DNA from: Polyangia bacterium
GTDB taxonomy: Bacteria; Myxococcota_A; Polyangia; Polyangiales; JAUICN01
Direction of reading: 5' to 3'
Assembly (NCBI GenBank): GCA_030427835.1
Contig: JAUICN010000003.1
Span: 288,965 to 352,964 of the forward strand
Length of the DNA: 64,000 nt
Shown: piece by piece, positions 37,200 through 47,879 of the stretch
How the letters are laid out: every line of letters begins with the position of its first letter
Position numbering within the stretch: position 1 is the first letter of the stretch
Notes under the pieces: model-generated
What the model was told of the DNA's origin: nothing
The model's input: the letters and a program-made list of their open reading frames with translations, nothing else
The model's database searches: none
Program-made: the position numbers and the translations under genes

Positions 37200-38966
37200 A
37201 TGACCGTGTGGGTAACCTTGAGCGTTCTAGGGATGTTTGCGTTGGGCTACCGGTTCTACGCGCGCTGGATAGGCCAACGGATCTTTCAGTTGGGTTCCCC
37301 CGCGGAGCAGGAAACAACCCCAACACCTGCCCACACCCTGGCCGACGGCCGAGACTACGTGGCCACCCCCAAACACATTTTGTTTGGGCACCACTTCACC
37401 TCCATTGCGGGTGCGGCCCCCATCATTGGCCCCTGTGTCGCCGCCTATTGGGGCTGGCTGCCCGCCCTTGTGTGGGTGGTGCTCGGCACGCTCTTCATCG
37501 GAGCCGTGCACGATTTTGGCGCGCTCGTGGCAAGCGTTCGTGAGCGGGGAAACTCCATCGCCCACATCACCGCCCGCGTCCTTTCCCCACGGGCACGCAT
37601 CATGTTCCTGAGCTTCGTGCTGGTCTTCGTGTGGTTGGTACTGGCGGTCTTTGCCATGGCCATCGCCTCCCTGTTTGTCTCCCAACCCACCTCCGTCATT
37701 CCCGTGAACGCACAAATCCTCATCGCGCTCGCCATGGGTTGGCTGCTCTACAAAAAGAAGGTCAAGGCACTCATCCCATCGCTTGTGGCCCTGGTGTTGC
37801 TCTACCTCTGCGTGGGCTGGGGCGCGCACATGCCGCTGGAGTTCGCGGCGTTTGGATTTTCCGCTGCAGCCTCCAGCCAACTCTGGATCGTGCTGCTGTT
37901 CATCTACTGTGGAGTGGCAAGCCTGTTGCCCGTGTGGATCCTGCTGCAACCCCGGGACTACATCAATAGCCACCAACTGTTCGTGGGGCTCGCACTGTTG
38001 TTCGCAGGCCTATTTTTCCTACATCCCGAATTTGATGCCCCCGCCATCCGCCCGCCCTCCCCCGACGCACCGTCCATGTTTCCACTGCTGTTTGTCACCG
38101 TGGCCTGTGGCGCCATCAGCGGGTTCCATGGGCTCGTGAGCTCAGGCACCACCTCCAAGCAACTCAACCGTATGGGGGACGCCCGTGCCATTGGCTATGG
38201 CTCCATGCTGGGCGAGGGCACCCTTGCCCTGGCCTCCACCATGGCCGCCGTGGCGGGCATTGCGCTCGTCGCCGAATGCCACCTTCCCCAACAGGGAGCC
38301 ATCGAAAACCTGGGTTGGCACGCCTACTACGACACCTGGGCCCACGCCTCGGGCAACAAGGCCGCCGCGTTTGTCCTGGGGGGCGGCGCCTTCCTGCAGG
38401 GCCTGGGGCTTTCCACAGAACTGGCACGCACACTCATGGCCGTGCTCGTCATCTCGTTTGCCGCCACCACGCTCGACACCGCCACCCGGATCCAACGATT
38501 CATCGTCAACGAAATCGGGCAAGCCACCCGCGCGCGCCCGCTGCAAAACCCCTACGTCGCCACCCTCATCGCAGTCGTTCCAGCTGCCGCACTTGCATTG
38601 CTCGACGTGGACACGGGTAGCGGCGCCCAAAAGGCCGGTTGGTTGCTCTGGCCCGTATTCGGAATCAGCAACCAAATGCTCGCCGCACTCACGTTTCTGG
38701 TACTCACCCTCTATTTCGCCAGCACCCGTTGTGCCAAGGGCGGCCAGGTCACACGCCGGTTGCCCCTGCCACTCGCCATTCCCATGTTCATCGTCACAGG
38801 CATCACGCTAGTCGCCATGACCCACAAACTACGTGAGTTCATCGCCTCCGGAAACACCATGCTCACCGCACTGGCAAGCCTACTGCTCGCCCTGCAAGCC
38901 TGGATGCTCATCGAAGGCACCCTCGCCCTCCGCCGGTTCCGAATACATCCAGGCCGGCAAAACTAA
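37200..38966 (+). CDS. cstA: Carbon starvation protein CstA-family transporter
   Basis: Multi-pass inner membrane protein of 588 residues with about 15 hydrophobic helices. CstA members import peptides or pyruvate on carbon limitation. Typical blocks: HHFTSIAGAAPIIGPCVAAYWGW is the family's signature region (positions about 62-84), followed by GAVHDFGALVASVRERG and SGFHGLVSSGTTSKQLNRM. It is about 100 residues shorter than E. coli CstA, as is common in other phyla. It diverges from pyrD; the perfect palindrome in the upstream gap could control it. Confidence 0.92.
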   Translation: MTVWVTLSVLGMFALGYRFYARWIGQRIFQLGSPAEQETTPTPAHTLADGRDYVATPKHILFGHHFTSIAGAAPIIGPCVAAYWGWLPALVWVVLGTLFIGAVHDFGALVASVRERGNSIAHITARVLSPRARIMFLSFVLVFVWLVLAVFAMAIASLFVSQPTSVIPVNAQILIALAMGWLLYKKKVKALIPSLVALVLLYLCVGWGAHMPLEFAAFGFSAAASSQLWIVLLFIYCGVASLLPVWILLQPRDYINSHQLFVGLALLFAGLFFLHPEFDAPAIRPPSPDAPSMFPLLFVTVACGAISGFHGLVSSGTTSKQLNRMGDARAIGYGSMLGEGTLALASTMAAVAGIALVAECHLPQQGAIENLGWHAYYDTWAHASGNKAAAFVLGGGAFLQGLGLSTELARTLMAVLVISFAATTLDTATRIQRFIVNEIGQATRARPLQNPYVATLIAVVPAAALALLDVDTGSGAQKAGWLLWPVFGISNQMLAALTFLVLTLYFASTRCAKGGQVTRRLPLPLAIPMFIVTGITLVAMTHKLREFIASGNTMLTALASLLLALQAWMLIEGTLALRRFRIHPGRQN

Positions 38967-38972
38967 CCCACC

Positions 38973-40229
38973 CTACGGAATGGCCTGGGCGGCGTACACG
39001 GGTACGGAAACCTCAAGTGGCAGCGGTGTCAGCAATGTGGGGGAACCGGCAACGTCGATGTCGAACACCTTGATGAGGCCCTTGCCGGTGTTGGTGTCTT
39101 CTTGCCAAAACACCAGGCGACCAAGGCCCACCCAAAGGCCGGAGCGCCTACGGCCGGGGGCCCCTTCCACCACCATATCCTGGGTCCAGCTTGGCGCATT
39201 GGCCCCCTGGGGATCCCACAGAAGCACCCTGGGCTCATGGCCGTTGCGTGACACCAACAGGTACACCTCACGGTTGGACACCCACTCCATGGCATCAATG
39301 CTCGCGTTGAACTCGATGTCCGTGTCCCGCAGCAACACACGGGCCGCGTAGGGCGCCGTGCGATCCACGTGCACAATGCCACCGTCCGCCTCCAACCATA
39401 GGTTGGCTGGGGTGTGGATCACAACCCCAAGCTCTCCCTTCGGATCCAACAGCATTTTCGTGGGATTGCCGATCGGCAAAAAGGTGCGGGCCTCCAGGGT
39501 ATCGGTCGCCACATCCACCACCGCAACCGAACTCCCCTGGGATGAAATGTTCCAGGTAAAATCGTAGTGGGCCGAACCCACAAACGCACGGGCCCCATCC
39601 AACACGCCCGACACCACGTCCGGGCTCAGGCCGTCATCGTTCGGCGCGCCCGCCGAAAGATCCACCACCTTGTCCGCATCCGAAAGGGAAACCGTCGCTC
39701 GATGCTGTGCCGCACCGGGCTCAAACCGCAACAGGTGCTTTTGGGTTTGCCCAAACAGGCCCACGTAGGCCTTATGGGCCGACACGGGAAGAAAGAATTG
39801 GGGCGAAATAAACTCGGCCAACGGAGTCACCTGGGAAAACTCCACCGTGGAGTAGTCGTAGAGCACATCGGGCGTGGGACCTAAATCCAACTTCGGAAGA
39901 AACCGGGCATCCACCATGCGCAGCCTACGCCCTGACCCCTCACCCAACACCGGGTGGCAATCCCACATCCCACGGGGAGTGGTGTCCTGATCCGGATTGG
40001 CATCCGGATCCTCCCGTACAAACACAGGGTTTGCTCCCAACTCCAGGATGGCAGCACCGTTGGGCGATGTGGCGTAGTCCGTCAGCGTCAACAACACCCG
40101 TTGGTTTGGGCAGGGGTGGGCCGCCCCAGACGCCGCCGAAGGGCTTTCCCCTTCCATCCCGCAGGCTGTAGCCAACACCACACCACAAACAGACACCAGG
40201 GCCTGCACTCGATTTGTACCTTGATTCAT
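38973..40229 (-). CDS. Beta-propeller-like lipoprotein under a cobalamin riboswitch
   Basis: 418 residues with a lipobox LATAC (Cys23), so outer-membrane or periplasmic lipoprotein. The mature part is all-beta with propeller-like blades, for example SVAVVDVATDTLEARTFLPI and KMLLDPKGELGVVIHT, reminiscent of YncE/YVTN-type propellers. A clear cobalamin riboswitch lies in its leader (40333-40575), so expression should drop when B12 is ample. A B12-capture or transport-accessory role, as for the propeller lipoprotein BtuG of Bacteroides, is an attractive inference; sequence alone does not show B12 binding. The ATG at 40229 follows a weak ribosome site. No btuB-like gene is adjacent. Confidence 0.72.
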   Translation of the reverse strand: MNQGTNRVQALVSVCGVVLATACGMEGESPSAASGAAHPCPNQRVLLTLTDYATSPNGAAILELGANPVFVREDPDANPDQDTTPRGMWDCHPVLGEGSGRRLRMVDARFLPKLDLGPTPDVLYDYSTVEFSQVTPLAEFISPQFFLPVSAHKAYVGLFGQTQKHLLRFEPGAAQHRATVSLSDADKVVDLSAGAPNDDGLSPDVVSGVLDGARAFVGSAHYDFTWNISSQGSSVAVVDVATDTLEARTFLPIGNPTKMLLDPKGELGVVIHTPANLWLEADGGIVHVDRTAPYAARVLLRDTDIEFNASIDAMEWVSNREVYLLVSRNGHEPRVLLWDPQGANAPSWTQDMVVEGAPGRRRSGLWVGLGRLVFWQEDTNTGKGLIKVFDIDVAGSPTLLTPLPLEVSVPVYAAQAIP

Positions 40230-40276
40230 CTCTATTGCTTTCTTGCGTTCCGCCCGAACGCTCGGGTCCCCAAGAC

Positions 40277-40290
40277 TCTCCCACGGGAGA
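40277..40290 (-). promoter_or_regulatory. Hairpin between riboswitch and lipoprotein start
   Basis: On the minus strand TCTCCC-GT-GGGAGA forms a perfect 6-bp stem about 50 bases before the start codon. It has no following T-run, so it is more likely part of a translational expression platform than an intrinsic terminator. Confidence 0.4.
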
Positions 40291-40332
40291 AACTCAGCAT
40301 CTCAGGGCATATGTTTTTGGGATGAAGCAAAA

Positions 40333-40575
40333 GGTCGGTCTCCTGACTCCCGATTCATCCTCCACGAAACACCTTCCCAGCACCCCAAACAGCCCCTTAG
40401 GGGCAGCCCTGGGGCTTTACACCAGTGGTGACCCATATCGTTCAGATACGGATCGTTGTTCGCTTTGTCCTCGGTCACAGTGGCGGGGGCCGCGACGGAT
40501 TCACACCGTCTTCCCATGGGGCACATGCCCCACCCTTCACAACCCGCCACGACTAGCACCGCCGTGTGTGTGTGG
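40333..40575 (-). ncRNA. Cobalamin (B12) riboswitch
   Basis: Reading the minus strand 5' to 3': GGGAAGACGGTGTGAATCCG, then GCGGCCCCCGCCACTGTGACC, match the conserved P3-P6 core; further on, CCACTGG and GGGAAGG precede the B12 box CGGGAGTCAGGAGACCGACC at 40333-40352. All landmarks are in the right order with a loop region between. The 5' limit is approximate. It lies wholly in the 378-base gap between the divergent UDG gene and the lipoprotein gene, oriented to control the latter, about 100 bases away. Confidence 0.93.
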
Positions 40576-40607
40576 CAACTGCAGGCGTACGTGGCAAACC
40601 CACCCCC

Positions 40608-41237
40608 ATGCCGTCGCTCCCACAGCTCCTCAGGGAAGTCGCCCACTGCCGCACCTGCGAGGCTCACCTTCCCCACGGGCCACGCCCCGTCGTACAGGCC
40701 CACCCGAGCTCGCGCATCCTCATCATCGGCCAGGCGCCCGGAAGGCGCGTGCATGAAAGCGGCATCCCCTGGAATGACCCAAGCGGCGACAACCTACGCC
40801 GGTGGATGGGCATTGACCGGGATACCTTTTACGACCCGAAGACCTGCGCCCTCGTCCCCATGGGTTTCTGCTACCCAGGCACCGGCAAAAGCGGGGATCT
40901 GCCCCCGCGCAAAGAATGCGCCCCCCAATGGCACCCCCAACTCCTCCCCAAACTCAAACACGTGGGCCTCACCCTACTCATCGGCCAGTACGCCCAAACA
41001 CAGTACCTCACCAAAACCGCCTACCCCAACCGCGGCAACCTCACCGACACGGTCAAAAACTGGCGTACCTACGCCACCGCCACAGACCTTCCCGGCACCA
41101 CCATCCCCCTACCCCACCCGAGCCCCCGCAACATCCGCTGGCAAAAAGCCAACCCTTGGTTCGAAAAGGAGTTGGTTCCTGCGCTGCAGCACCACGTCCT
41201 CGCACAGACCCGTTGCCATCTCTCAATCGACCCCTAA
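40608..41237 (+). CDS. Uracil-DNA glycosylase-superfamily protein
   Basis: 209 residues. RILIIGQAPGRRVHESGIPW carries the superfamily motif A (GQAPG), and the C-terminal region has PHPSPRN, like the motif B of family 4-type enzymes. Cysteines in HCRTC near the N-terminus could suggest metal binding, but the full four-Cys iron-sulfur set of family 4 is not clearly present. It probably excises damaged or deaminated bases; the exact substrate is not known for this subgroup. The ATG at 40608 gives MPSLPQLLREVAHCRTC. It diverges from the riboswitch-controlled gene, leaving about 30 bases before the aptamer. Confidence 0.82.
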   Translation: MPSLPQLLREVAHCRTCEAHLPHGPRPVVQAHPSSRILIIGQAPGRRVHESGIPWNDPSGDNLRRWMGIDRDTFYDPKTCALVPMGFCYPGTGKSGDLPPRKECAPQWHPQLLPKLKHVGLTLLIGQYAQTQYLTKTAYPNRGNLTDTVKNWRTYATATDLPGTTIPLPHPSPRNIRWQKANPWFEKELVPALQHHVLAQTRCHLSIDP

Positions 41238-41271
41238 TTGACTCCTGGTCCACATCCGACAAACTGGCCCC

Positions 41272-41760
41272 ATGGTCGATTTTGCATTTCGTTTTGTCTG
41301 GCTCAGTTCCCTTCTTGTGGCTCCGCTGACGCTGTCCACTGCCTGCCAGTCCAACAACGACACCACTGCGACGGAAGGGCGAAATGATGGCGGTACGCTC
41401 GATGGTGCCTTGGGCGGTGGCGACGATGCCCAAACGGATCACGGAGGGTGTGCCAACTACCTCGACTGCATGGCGCCCACACCCCATTGCAAGATTGTGG
41501 CCTCAGACCAAAGCATGAACACGTGCGTTGAATGCTTGGACACAAGCGATTGCGCCACCACCTACATCTGTACGGACAATGCATGCGTTCTGCCCCCAGC
41601 AGAGTGCTACCAGGACGCGGATTGCCAAAGCGCCAAGCCCAAATGCAAAACTCATTCGACCGACCTCACCATGAACCTCTGCGTCGAGTGCCTTGTCGAC
41701 GCAGATTGCGCCACAGCCCTCATATGCGAAGACAACCTTTGCGAAATCGACGAAGGCTAA
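41272..41760 (+). CDS. Cys-rich lipoprotein
   Basis: 162 residues. A lipobox LSTAC (Cys25) is followed by an Asp/Gly linker and two tandem Cys-rich modules of about 47 residues, each with the pattern HCK or KCK, then NTCVECL or NLCVECL, then DCAT and ICEDN or ICTDN. These modules recall the Cys-rich repeats of many myxobacterial surface proteins. Function unknown; likely disulfide-stabilised and surface-exposed. It is on the same strand as the UDG-like gene, 34 bases downstream. Confidence 0.72.
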   Translation: MVDFAFRFVWLSSLLVAPLTLSTACQSNNDTTATEGRNDGGTLDGALGGGDDAQTDHGGCANYLDCMAPTPHCKIVASDQSMNTCVECLDTSDCATTYICTDNACVLPPAECYQDADCQSAKPKCKTHSTDLTMNLCVECLVDADCATALICEDNLCEIDEG

Positions 41761-41809
41761 CGCCCAGAACGCACCACAACCCCAAACAAACTAGCCTTTC
41801 TAGACCTTT

Positions 41810-41873
41810 GCAGGTTCGTAGGTAAACAGTACATCACCGGCGTTCACGTCTGCGCCGTCTTCGGCGAAGAAGA
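41810..41873 (-). pseudogene. Relic of the 3' end of a carboxylase biotinyl domain
   Basis: On the minus strand this segment encodes [19 protein letters not shown], identical to the last residues of the intact carboxyltransferase-biotinyl gene at 43491-45548. The DNA differs at a handful of positions, almost all silent (for example GTA for GTG, TTT for TTC, GAA for GAG). It lies just beyond the stop of the intervening lipoprotein gene and has no start or upstream biotinyl domain, so it is a fragment rather than a gene. Confidence 0.85.
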
Positions 41874-41890
41874 AATGGGATGAGCGTGCC

Positions 41891-43291
41891 CTATCTCGGG
41901 ATCGACGGCTGGGCGGCAAGCCATTTACTCCAGTAGTCTTCCGCCTCCGCAGACCCCGTGGGTTGAATACTCGAAGGTGCGCTAAGGAACTGCCAAACCG
42001 AGGAAACGTCATCCAAGAACATACAGTAGGTCCACGCGTCCTCGCGAAGCACGTCGTATTCTTCCGATTTTTCTCCCAGATAAGCCATCATGGGCCCCAA
42101 GATGTTATCCCCACTACAGGTCAAAGCCTTCTTGAGGTCCGGAGCAACAAGATCAATGCTTTGAAGATACAGCGGCAGGGTGTAGCGATGTTTAATCGAC
42201 CCACGGGCCGTTGTGTCTTTGTCGCGGTGGACCCAATCATCTTCTGCAGCAGTCGGGTCGATAATATATCGATCACCACTCGGTGGTCGGCCGAAGCCCA
42301 TGAGTTCTCCACCTAAGCAAAAAAACAACGCAGGCGGCCCGTACAAACTGTCGTCAGATTCCACCCACGGCAACTGGGCGAGGTGCAGCCCATCCAGTTT
42401 GATATTCCCCCATCGGGTTTCGCCCTCCCGTGCCGCACGCGCTGGGCCCGTCGCAAACTGATTAAAGAAGCGCCGTTGAAATGAAGCCACTTCCTGGGAA
42501 CCATCGGTGAGCAGAGCTGTGCTTTGAACTTCGCCTAAACCACAGTTTTCACCCGGTGGCTCCGTAAAATAGACACTAAATTTTGCCCCGCTCAACGTGT
42601 GTAGCATCTCATGCGAGTGGTCGACACGACGATGAAACTTTTTGGTGTCAACTACACCTCCAACGCCGAGTGTGACTTCGGCGAGCACCGTACCTTCGGG
42701 CCTGCCGTAGTCACAGCGGTCAGACGGTGCCATCGGAGCCCAAAGCTCCTCCTCGGTAAACTCAAACCCAGTCATCCGAAGAATCTTCCGGTGGGGCTTT
42801 TCCCTGTCAAAAAGATCCACGCCATACTGGCAACTCACCCCCTGCCGGTACGAAACCGCTGCCCCCACATCGAGATCACGGCGCCCCCACAACGTTTTTT
42901 CTGCGCATGCATCATCCAGAGTCAGCCCCGTAAAACCACACTTCTTGCCCACACCGACCGACACCCGATCGGACAGCCGAACCACCTGGCAGTCAGAATT
43001 CACCTGATATTCTATTTCGGCTCGTCCCCCCTCGGTAGACGTACCCTTGGAGTCATCTGCAGCCCTCGGCAGGCTCTCCTCACCCGAGACTAGAGCCATT
43101 GCTGTCGTAAAAACATCTCCTTTGATGGGCCCCGTAGCCTTTGCACTCCCGAGTCGAGCTTCGGCATTGCACCCCCCAAGCGACCCAAAAATCAAAAGAC
43201 AAAGAAACCCAAAACGTACCAGAGCAACTCCACGCACCTGACGAATATGCGGATTGACTAGTGTAATTTCGACTACGGCCAACCTGTTCAT
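41891..43291 (-). CDS. Putative lipoprotein, function unknown
   Basis: 466 residues from the ATG at 43291, which follows CGAGGAAAG, a good ribosome site. The signal peptide ends in a lipobox GSLGGC (Cys41). The mature part has no recognised domain; it contains several spaced cysteines (CDYG, ENCGLG, FFCLGG, TCSGD, YCMF) and a Trp-rich C-terminus. It lies between the relic biotinyl fragment and the intact carboxylase gene, as if it entered by insertion or recombination there. The longer frame to 43393 lacks a signal-peptide fit. Confidence 0.65.
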   Translation of the reverse strand: MNRLAVVEITLVNPHIRQVRGVALVRFGFLCLLIFGSLGGCNAEARLGSAKATGPIKGDVFTTAMALVSGEESLPRAADDSKGTSTEGGRAEIEYQVNSDCQVVRLSDRVSVGVGKKCGFTGLTLDDACAEKTLWGRRDLDVGAAVSYRQGVSCQYGVDLFDREKPHRKILRMTGFEFTEEELWAPMAPSDRCDYGRPEGTVLAEVTLGVGGVVDTKKFHRRVDHSHEMLHTLSGAKFSVYFTEPPGENCGLGEVQSTALLTDGSQEVASFQRRFFNQFATGPARAAREGETRWGNIKLDGLHLAQLPWVESDDSLYGPPALFFCLGGELMGFGRPPSGDRYIIDPTAAEDDWVHRDKDTTARGSIKHRYTLPLYLQSIDLVAPDLKKALTCSGDNILGPMMAYLGEKSEEYDVLREDAWTYCMFLDDVSSVWQFLSAPSSIQPTGSAEAEDYWSKWLAAQPSIPR

Positions 43292-43490
43292 TTCAACTTT
43301 CCTCGCCACATCATCCAAACTTCGACTTAGCCATCGCCATAAAAAGCAGGACAGCTGGCATGTGACCAGGGAATGCATATTTTGTTCCACCACAGTTTGC
43401 TACCACTTTTGACCACTGCCGGGAGAAAAGGCGACCATTTCTGTCCACCCGGTCCACTTGAGTCCCCAGTGCCGGCGAAAAGCCCCAGGC

Positions 43491-45548
43491 CTACGCTGGC
43501 TCGTAGGTGAACAGCACGTCACCGGCGTTCACGTCGGCGCCGTCTTCGGCGAGGAACTTGGTGACCTTTACTGGGGCGGCTCCTTCAAAGGGAAGGCGGG
43601 TGAAGGTTTTCATGACTTCGATGAGGCCTACCACATCCCCGGGCTTCACCATCTGACCCACCTCTGCCAAGGGGGGATCTTCAGGTTTCGTACGTCTGTA
43701 AAACCTGCCTGCCGTGGGGCTCACAAAGCAGGGTTTGCCGTCTGCGCTTGCCTTGCTTCCAGCAGCGGCGCCCGTGGCAGAAGTCGTTGATTCGGCCCCG
43801 TCACCCTTGGCGGTACGCACTACTCCACGCCCCGCCAACTGATCCAGATCATGCAGGGACCAAATCCGTGGGTTCTTCACACGACGCACCCCTGCGGCTT
43901 GGTAGCTCGCCTCCGCAAGCACCTCGAGCCAGGGTCGCAGTTCATCCAGCTTGATCACCTCATCGGTGTCCATCTGGCTTGCCGCTTTGTAGGGGTCCAT
44001 GTCCCCCTCAATGCGCGCCTCCACCTCGGCCATGCCGGCCTCAATCTTGGCCCGCTCTTCCGGGTCATCGGTGGCAATCTCAAAGTCATCGTCCAACTTG
44101 GTGTTGTAGGTGGCAATGGCAAGCGTACGCCCCTCCATCACACTCAAGCGCCCCACCGTGGTGGACAGCTGCACCACCGGATCAAAAGGCGCCCCCGCAA
44201 GTGCGTAGTACCCCGCTCCTGCGGCCTTACGTAAGAGCACCGAAAACATGGGCACCGTGTTGGTGCTGTTCGTGTAAATCAAACTGGACCCGTAACCCAA
44301 CAACCCCTGCCGCTCCGCCTCGGTACCAATGTCAAAGCCCGAAATGTCGTGAAGCCACACCAGCGGAATCCCATCCGCGTTGCAAGCCCGGCTAAACGCA
44401 CTGATCTTGGCAATGCCCTCCCGGTACAACGTGGAAGCAGGTCGCTTCGTGCCAGGCGCGTCTACATTGTCCACAAGCCCCTGACGGTTGGTCACAAACC
44501 CCATGTAAAGCCCAGACACACGCCCCACCCCGCACAGAATCTCCTCACCCGATCCGGCCGAGAATTCCCAAAACAAACTCTGGTCACACAACCGCGCCAC
44601 CATCTGGCACACGTCGTACCCTTCCCGATGGTCTGGCGGAACCAACCCGGTCAACTCCCCCGCGTCGAATGCCGGCCCCATGGGTGCCGTGCCCCCACGG
44701 TAGTAGTCCACCGCGGTCGTGGGCATGCGCCCAATCTCCTCACGCACACAGCGAAGCAAGGTCGCGTCGTCCGGCACACGCACATCGGCACAACCGCTCT
44801 GGCTCACGTGCACCTCGGGCCCGCCAATGTCGAGCGAAGTAAGCTTCTGGCTCTTGGCCCCCTTGATGAGCGCCGCACCCGCGATCACCATGTAGGCCTG
44901 CTCGGTCATGTACACACGGTCGCTGATGAGCGGCATGTAACCACCACCGGCAATGCAATCCCCAAATACACCCGCCACCTGGGGCACGCCGCCATCGCTC
45001 AGCAAGCTATTCATCTTGAAGATGTAGCCAGCCCCGCGCGCGCCTGAGAAGGTCTTGGACTGCTCCGGCAAAAAGAGCCCGCTGCAATCCACCAGGTACA
45101 CCACCGGCAACCGCAACTTCAACGCCATCTCCTGAGCGCGCTCGATCTTCTCAGGCGTCTGTGGCCACCAGGATCCACTGGCCACCGTATTGTCGTTCGC
45201 AATCACCATGCAAAAGCGACCCTGGATCTCCACAAAGGCCGTCACCACACCCGCACCGGGACTTTTGAGCCCGCCCTGGAACTCTCTACCGTCGTTCACA
45301 AACGTGCCCACCTCAAACACGCGACCGTCCGGATCCTTGAGCGCCTCCACACGCTCCCGGGCGGTCATTTTGCCCTTGGCATGCACCCGGTCGATGTACT
45401 TCTCGCCCCAACCCGCATGCACCCCTGCCCGTCGCTGCTCAAGCGTGGACTCCAACTCCCCGTACTTTTTCCGATACCCCTCCGAGGTCTTCCCATCCAC
45501 CACAGAAGACAGGGCCTTACCCAACGAACTCAACGGAACAAACGCCAT
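43491..45548 (-). CDS. Biotin-dependent acyl-CoA carboxyltransferase fused to a biotinyl domain
   Basis: 685 residues. Residues about 60-560 form the carboxyltransferase ([51 protein letters not shown]), and residues about 605-685 a biotinyl/BCCP domain with Lys647 in IEVMKTF as the biotin site. Fusing carboxyltransferase and carrier is unusual: carriers more often sit with the biotin carboxylase. The matching carboxylase subunit is at 46266-47633 on the same strand, with the vapBC pair between. Substrate is unknown, likely an acyl-CoA such as propionyl-, methylcrotonyl- or acetyl-CoA. Confidence 0.88.
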   Translation of the reverse strand: MAFVPLSSLGKALSSVVDGKTSEGYRKKYGELESTLEQRRAGVHAGWGEKYIDRVHAKGKMTARERVEALKDPDGRVFEVGTFVNDGREFQGGLKSPGAGVVTAFVEIQGRFCMVIANDNTVASGSWWPQTPEKIERAQEMALKLRLPVVYLVDCSGLFLPEQSKTFSGARGAGYIFKMNSLLSDGGVPQVAGVFGDCIAGGGYMPLISDRVYMTEQAYMVIAGAALIKGAKSQKLTSLDIGGPEVHVSQSGCADVRVPDDATLLRCVREEIGRMPTTAVDYYRGGTAPMGPAFDAGELTGLVPPDHREGYDVCQMVARLCDQSLFWEFSAGSGEEILCGVGRVSGLYMGFVTNRQGLVDNVDAPGTKRPASTLYREGIAKISAFSRACNADGIPLVWLHDISGFDIGTEAERQGLLGYGSSLIYTNSTNTVPMFSVLLRKAAGAGYYALAGAPFDPVVQLSTTVGRLSVMEGRTLAIATYNTKLDDDFEIATDDPEERAKIEAGMAEVEARIEGDMDPYKAASQMDTDEVIKLDELRPWLEVLAEASYQAAGVRRVKNPRIWSLHDLDQLAGRGVVRTAKGDGAESTTSATGAAAGSKASADGKPCFVSPTAGRFYRRTKPEDPPLAEVGQMVKPGDVVGLIEVMKTFTRLPFEGAAPVKVTKFLAEDGADVNAGDVLFTYEPA

Positions 45549-45596
45549 CCCCCCCTTGTAGTCGAAACAGCAGCCCCACCAAAACCAAAGACACCG

Positions 45597-45614
45597 TGTA
45601 CAACATGTGTTACA
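45597..45614. promoter_or_regulatory. Imperfect palindrome before vapB, possible autoregulatory operator
   Basis: TGTACAACATGTGTTACA is a near-palindrome 9 bases before the vapB start. Toxin-antitoxin operons usually repress themselves through such sites. It is short and only imperfect, so low certainty. Confidence 0.35.
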
Positions 45615-45622
45615 TTGGTGAC

Positions 45623-45859
45623 ATGAACATCACCATTCGAAACATCGACGAAGCGGTGTACCGCCAGGTCAAGGCCGCCGCCGCCACGGAAGGAATCCCT
45701 GTGGGAATATACCTTTCCAAAGTCCTAAAAACTTGGTTTGGGAAAGCTCCGTCAAAAAAAAGCAATGCAGTCCATTCAGTGCTCGATATCAAACCCATTA
45801 AAACGGGCCCAGTGCATGCAAGTGAGCGTGTGGACGAGATTGTCTACGGACATGACTAA
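45623..45859 (+). CDS. VapB/FitA-like ribbon-helix-helix antitoxin
   Basis: 78 residues. The N-terminal [19 protein letters not shown] looks like a ribbon-helix-helix DNA-binding fold, and the C-terminus ([12 protein letters not shown]) would wrap the toxin. The ATG at 45623 gives the canonical start; upstream in-frame ATGs lie within the palindromic region. It overlaps the toxin gene by 8 bases, as is usual. It is on the opposite strand to the flanking carboxylase genes. Confidence 0.85.
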   Translation: MNITIRNIDEAVYRQVKAAAATEGIPVGIYLSKVLKTWFGKAPSKKSNAVHSVLDIKPIKTGPVHASERVDEIVYGHD

Positions 45860-46256
45860 ACATCCCACAGTCATCGATACCAACGTATGGGTAGCCTTGG
45901 CCCTCGAAAACGACTCACTTCACATGAAAGCCAACGAGGCCCTAGAACCCATTCGAAAAGAACCCAAAATTCTACTCGAATGCATGTTGGCAGAACTCGG
46001 CGCGGTCCTAATGGGGTTTGTGGGCTGCCACACCGCCCATCAGTGGATGAATCAACTTCTCGCCTCCCCAGATGTTCAAAGGCAAGAGGATAGCCCATTC
46101 TTTGAAGCAGGCATGGAGCTCTTCGGCAAACAGCCCAACGCCAAAAACGGATGCTCCATTGTCGACTGCATTCAAATCACCGCCGCCCACGCCATGGAAA
46201 CCGAGTTACTCACCTTCGACAAACGCATGCAAAAGCTTTCCAACAAGCAGCGCTAA
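45852..46256 (+). CDS. VapC-like PIN-domain toxin ribonuclease
   Basis: 134 residues. PIN-domain acidic residues are present: Asp9 in VIDTNVW, Glu43 or Glu48 in ECMLAELG, Asp105 in SIVDC and Asp123 in LTFDKRM. Probably a metal-dependent RNase that cuts RNA (often tRNA) when not bound by VapB. The stop is 9 bases before the stop of the convergent biotin carboxylase gene. Confidence 0.88.
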   Translation: MTKHPTVIDTNVWVALALENDSLHMKANEALEPIRKEPKILLECMLAELGAVLMGFVGCHTAHQWMNQLLASPDVQRQEDSPFFEAGMELFGKQPNAKNGCSIVDCIQITAAHAMETELLTFDKRMQKLSNKQR

Positions 46257-46265
46257 AGCTCCACC

Positions 46266-47633
<1,368 letters not shown>

Positions 47634-47879
47634 GACCGCCACCTTACCACACCAAGTTTCCACACATTACCTGCGCGGCAGAACATGCAGAAAAAACGAA
47701 GATCATCTCTCTGTAAGGACAACGCCTGACCTTCAACACCAGTCGAAATGCGTCCAACAAATGAGGCCATTCAACCCCAACCTGTCACGCAAAAATCGAT
47801 CTGACGCCATGTTCAAACATCGAACCAAAAGAAAACCTGCGCCTTTCTATTGGGAATCAAACTTGCAAGGCTGCAGAGA

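Noticed and set aside
41800..42012. Small minus-strand ORF of 70 codons containing the biotinyl tail
   Set aside because: Only the last 20 residues match a real protein; the rest is out-of-frame sequence of the lipoprotein gene, so it is a relic and not a gene.
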